Assembly (NCBI GenBank): GCA_002898855.1 | Contig: BEIR01000072.1 | Coordinates: 1 to 6,685, forward strand | Direction: 5' to 3' | DNA from: a bacterium HR41 | Lineage (GTDB): Bacteria; Actinomycetota; Thermoleophilia; Solirubrobacterales; Thermoleophilaceae | Length of the DNA stretch: 6,685 bases | Shown here: positions 6,361-6,685 of the stretch, piece after piece | Position numbering within the stretch: position 1 is the stretch's first letter | How the letters are laid out: the number at the start of each line of letters is the position of its first letter | Made by a program: the position numbers and the translations under genes | The notes under the pieces: generated by a model | What the model was told of the DNA's origin: nothing | What the model saw: the letters and a program-made list of their open reading frames with translations, nothing else | Database searches by the model: none

Positions 6361-6685
6361 CGGAAGCGGCCTCGCAGCTCGCAGGGCTCGACGGCGCGCG
6401 CGTCCGCGCTGTCGACAGCTCGCGTCTCATCGACGACGTGGTGCTCCTCGGTCACCAGCTCGAAGATGCGCTCTGGCGTGCCGAAGCGGCCGGCTTGCCG
6501 CAGCGGCGCGCTCCCGCGCTCGTCGTCTGCGGGATGGGCGGGTCGGCGATCGGGGCCGACCTCGCGCGCGCGATCGCCGGCGAGCGGCTCGGTGGGCCGC
6601 TCGTCACGGTGCGCGGCGACGATCCGCGGCCGTGGCTCGCCACAGGTGCGCTCGTGCTCTGCTCGAGTTACTCGGGCGCCACCGC
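6357..6685 (+). CDS. Bifunctional phosphoglucose/phosphomannose isomerase, SIS domain (5' part only)
   Basis: Interconverts fructose 6-phosphate with glucose 6-phosphate and with mannose 6-phosphate in the cytosol. Only the first 109 codons are in the window; the full family length is roughly 330-380 residues. After a helical N-terminal stretch that includes LIDDVVLLGHQLEDALWRAE (24-43), the SIS fold opens with LVVCGMGGSAIGADLARA (55-72), the sugar-phosphate-binding glycine motif of this family. Next come VTVRGDD (83-89) and LVLCSSYSGAT (99-109), equivalent to the family SSYSGNT phosphate loop, with Ala108 where Asn is common. The GTG start overlaps the upstream stop as GTGA; the closest G-rich run (6351-6354) is very near the start, so translation may depend on coupling. 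Being next to a probable mannose-1-phosphate guanylyltransferase suggests it supplies mannose 6-phosphate. In mycobacteria, a SIS protein, a GDP-mannose pyrophosphorylase and an LCP gene also lie in one region (from memory). Confidence 0.9.
   Translation, partial: MTEAASQLAGLDGARVRAVDSSRLIDDVVLLGHQLEDALWRAEAAGLPQRRAPALVVCGMGGSAIGADLARAIAGERLGGPLVTVRGDDPRPWLATGALVLCSSYSGAT

Overview
The window is a GC-rich stretch of bacterial chromosome with all recognisable genes on the + strand. It looks like a cell-surface polysaccharide locus of a high-GC actinobacterium. Class Thermoleophilia is my best guess, judged from remembered family resemblance of the membrane sulfatase-like protein and the LCP protein; no marker gene is present to prove it. 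GTG starts, a probable CTG start, strong G/C third-position bias and start/stop overlaps all fit.

Layout: positions 1-240 hold no confident gene, only possible tail codons of an upstream gene and a ribosome binding site. 241-2373 encodes a membrane-anchored alkaline-phosphatase-superfamily (sulfatase-like) enzyme with an extracytoplasmic catalytic domain. After a 119-base gap comes a LytR-CpsA-Psr (LCP) protein (2493-3923), the family that ligates lipid-linked glycopolymers onto the cell wall. A 71-base gap follows, then three tightly packed genes: UDP-glucose 6-dehydrogenase (3995-5275), a sugar-nucleotide pyrophosphorylase with a C-terminal left-handed beta-helix (5272-6360), and the 5' part of a SIS-domain phosphoglucose/phosphomannose isomerase (6357 to the window edge). 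The last two junctions are 4-base overlaps (CTGA and GTGA), which suggests translational coupling.

Working model: the three cytosolic enzymes supply activated sugars, UDP-glucuronate and probably GDP-mannose (a phosphomannomutase would also be needed and is not in view). The LCP protein attaches the finished polymer to the wall, and the sulfatase-like protein may decorate or trim it outside the membrane. The enzyme families are well supported. The identity of the polymer, the nucleotide used by the pyrophosphorylase and the substrate of the sulfatase-like protein are inference.

I saw no tRNA, rRNA, CRISPR array, insertion sequence or phage gene. Nothing here amounts to a clearly new system. 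The most useful points for a second look are the non-canonical CTG start, the uncharacterised C-terminal domain of the LCP protein, and the unknown substrate of the sulfatase-like enzyme.
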